64,000 nt of DNA from JABDKJ01 sp964609215 (GTDB lineage Bacteria > Bacteroidota > Bacteroidia > Flavobacteriales_D > JABDKJ01): positions 248,001-312,000 of the forward strand of contig CAZSQZ010000002.1 in assembly GCA_964609215.1 (NCBI GenBank). Direction: 5' to 3'. Both the position numbers and the translations under genes were made by a program. This document shows positions 62,296 through 64,000 of this stretch, piece after piece. The notes beneath the pieces were generated by a model, which saw nothing but the letters and a program-made list of their open reading frames with translations, was not told the DNA's origin and made no database searches. Within the stretch, counting starts at the first letter, position 1. Each line of letters opens with the position of its first letter.

Positions 62296-63606
62296 ATGAA
62301 GGGATTAATACCACTCAATGACCTATCAATCTATTTAGATCGACTTATTGATGGTCGTTTATGGCTAAAGGTTATAATTGCGCTTTTTCTAGGCCTCGGC
62401 CTGGGAACGCTGCTTAATCCATCAACAGGATTACTCTCTGCTGAAGTCAGCATGCGATTAGCTGATTGGTTTGATCTGCCTGGTCAAATTTTTATGAGGT
62501 TAGTTCAAATGATAATGATTCCATTGATTTTCACTTCAATTATTTCTGGAATAGTAAGCAATACTTTAGAAAATCTAAAAACCTTTGGTTTTCGACTCTT
62601 GGTCTATTTTATATTTACCACCGCAATTGCTATTGTGATTGGTCTTATCGTGACAATCATTTTGAATCCAGGACGCTATGTTTTTGCATTAGGTGGTTTT
62701 CCAAACAGCAATACAAGTCACATTTCTCCTTCCGAGAATGCCAGTCTTACGCAAAATATTCCAAACGCAATTTCAAATCTTATACCTAATAATCCACTTG
62801 AAGCAATTTTGACTGGAGAGATGTTGGGAGTTGTAATTTTTACGATCATTATAGGTATAGCAATTACACAACTTCAAAAGGAAACAGCAGGGCCAATAAT
62901 CCGTTTTTCAGAAGCAGTTCAAAAAATATGTATGATAATAGTATCATGGGCAATGATGCTAGTGCCTTATGCTGTTTTTGGTTTGATTACAGCTCTTTTA
63001 TCGAGGACGGGTTTTGAAATATTTCTTGGGCTTGGATACTATATGCTAGTCGTAATAGTTGGTCTTGTATTTCTAATGGTATTCTATTTAATACTTGTTC
63101 TTATTATCCTAAAGGAAAATCCTTTGAAATTCTTAAGAACGATTAAAGAACCACAACTACTAGCATTTTCTACGGCAAGTTCAGCTGCGGTTATGCCGTT
63201 ATCCATGAAAACAGCTGATGAAAAATTAGGAGTATCTTCTAATATCAGCGATTTTGTTATTCCTCTTGGGGCAACTATTAACATGGATGGAACAGCCTTG
63301 TTTCAATGTGTAACCACCTTATTCATGGCTCAAGCTTACGGTATTGAGTTAACTATAATGAACCTTCTTTTAATAACATTCACGGTGGTTGCTGCTTCTA
63401 TTGGAACACCCGCTATACCAGGTGGTGGAGTTATCATACTGGCATCAGTATTGCAAAGTGCAGGAATTCCAATTGATGGCCTTATAATCATTATAGGAAT
63501 TGACCGTGTTCTGGGAATGTTCAGAACAGCGGTCAATGTGACAGGCGACTTAACTGCCTGCTCAATCTTCAATAAATTTTATGGAGTTCCAAGGACCAAA
63601 ACTTAA
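62296..63606 (+). CDS. Dicarboxylate/amino acid:cation symporter (DAACS)
   Basis: The 436-residue inner-membrane transporter has about eight membrane helices and the two re-entrant loops. Family motifs are FSTASSAAVMPLSMKTADE, PLGATINMDGTALFQ and PAIPGGGVIILASVLQ. DRVLGMFRTAVNVTGDLTA contains residues that contact substrate in GltPh. It imports glutamate, aspartate or C4-dicarboxylates with Na+ or H+. It follows the LDH-like gene and is probably cotranscribed with it. Confidence 0.92.
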   Translation: MKGLIPLNDLSIYLDRLIDGRLWLKVIIALFLGLGLGTLLNPSTGLLSAEVSMRLADWFDLPGQIFMRLVQMIMIPLIFTSIISGIVSNTLENLKTFGFRLLVYFIFTTAIAIVIGLIVTIILNPGRYVFALGGFPNSNTSHISPSENASLTQNIPNAISNLIPNNPLEAILTGEMLGVVIFTIIIGIAITQLQKETAGPIIRFSEAVQKICMIIVSWAMMLVPYAVFGLITALLSRTGFEIFLGLGYYMLVVIVGLVFLMVFYLILVLIILKENPLKFLRTIKEPQLLAFSTASSAAVMPLSMKTADEKLGVSSNISDFVIPLGATINMDGTALFQCVTTLFMAQAYGIELTIMNLLLITFTVVAASIGTPAIPGGGVIILASVLQSAGIPIDGLIIIIGIDRVLGMFRTAVNVTGDLTACSIFNKFYGVPRTKT

Positions 63607-63648
63607 TAGAAAATGAAGTAGGTTTTTTTAGTTAAGACAAACCTAAAT

Positions 63649-63999
63649 TTATTGATTCTTTTGAAAGAATTCCTCAAGAGCGTCCAAAGCTTGACAACCA
63701 TAGACAACAGAAGGCCCTCCCCCCATCATTACAGCTACTCCAATAGTCTCTTCAATCTCCTTGGGCGAGGCCCCCGCTTCTAAGGCATCATGAACATGAT
63801 AAGCAATACAACCATCACAGCGTACACTTATTCCAATGCTAAGTGCTATCAATTCCTTGACTTTATTTGAAAGAACACCATCTTGCACGGCACTCTTATG
63901 CAATAGGCCAAAACCTTCCATTGTTTCAGGAATTCTCTTTTGTAATTTACCCATTGTGATTCTCAATTCGTTTAATAATTCTTGATGATTTTTTTCCAT
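63649..63999 (-). CDS. Carboxymuconolactone decarboxylase/AhpD-like protein
   Basis: The 116-residue protein has the CMD/AhpD fold with the redox CxxC and histidine in RCDGCIAYHVHDAL, and the conserved ASPKEIEETIGVAVMMGGGPS. Such proteins act as alkylhydroperoxidases or thiol reductants. The start is ATG 63997-63999 at the window edge. The N-terminus looks complete, but a further upstream start cannot be excluded. The upstream neighbourhood lies outside the window. Confidence 0.88.
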   Translation of the reverse strand: MEKNHQELLNELRITMGKLQKRIPETMEGFGLLHKSAVQDGVLSNKVKELIALSIGISVRCDGCIAYHVHDALEAGASPKEIEETIGVAVMMGGGPSVVYGCQALDALEEFFQKNQ

Positions 64000-64000
64000 G

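Overview
The window reads as a piece of chromosome from an aquatic, Flavobacteriales-like member of the Bacteroidota. Coding sequence is AT-rich and dense. Outer-membrane and secreted proteins carry the type IX secretion (T9SS) C-terminal sorting domain. There is a SusC-like TonB-dependent receptor with an N-terminal carboxypeptidase-regulatory-like domain, a PorE-like OmpA protein, and many families largely confined to this phylum (DUF4296, DUF4292, DUF4837, DUF6089/PorG-like). Two exact promoter -7 boxes of the phylum form TAnnTTTG are visible. No rRNA, tRNA, transposase or CRISPR array was found.

Layout. 1-10.8 kb holds mixed housekeeping and small-family genes: a sensor kinase with a duplicated sensor half, hemW, DUF1801, a NlpC/P60-like lipoprotein, a cyclase-family enzyme, an EamA transporter, an aldo/keto reductase and a gamma carbonic anhydrase. 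10.9-21.7 kb is the conserved envelope cluster read leftwards (CBS protein, BamA-like porin, nadK, PorG-like, uppS, bamA, two ompH/skp, murI) with pdxJ and a hydrolase diverging to the right. 22-30 kb holds a PorE-like protein and a tight secreted locus: lamin-tail protein, TonB receptor, phospholipase-D-like protein. 30-36 kb holds a glycosyltransferase, dihydroorotase, a frameshifted Rossmann gene, an epimerase and alanine dehydrogenase. 36-38.4 kb is a three-gene ABC export/uptake set resembling the zinc-regulated Zrg system. 39-45 kb holds an Hsp20, a large T9SS protein, a 0.9-kb tandem array of a probable structured small RNA, a phosphohexomutase and a porin-like barrel. 45-54 kb is mainly peptidoglycan and envelope genes (LysM transglycosylase, tatA, EnvC-like, DUF4292, TPR) plus asnS.

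54-64 kb looks like a coherent low-oxygen or redox-stress island. A FixL-like PAS histidine kinase sits beside a receiver-CRP/FNR fusion regulator. They are surrounded by two universal stress proteins, an Hsp20, a DoxX protein, a K+ channel, a TerB/GreA-like fusion protein, an eRF1-like protein, a lactate/malate-type dehydrogenase, a dicarboxylate symporter and an AhpD-like protein. Four perfect TGAT-N4-ATCA sites lie 54-111 bases upstream of start codons here, three of them with the identical core TGATAAAAATCA.

The two strongest candidates for undescribed biology are the tandem RNA array at 42.0-42.86 kb, whose stems covary between copies and whose pairing and U-tracts fit only the minus strand, and the FixL/receiver-CRP island with its own operator set and its TerB-GreA fusion protein.
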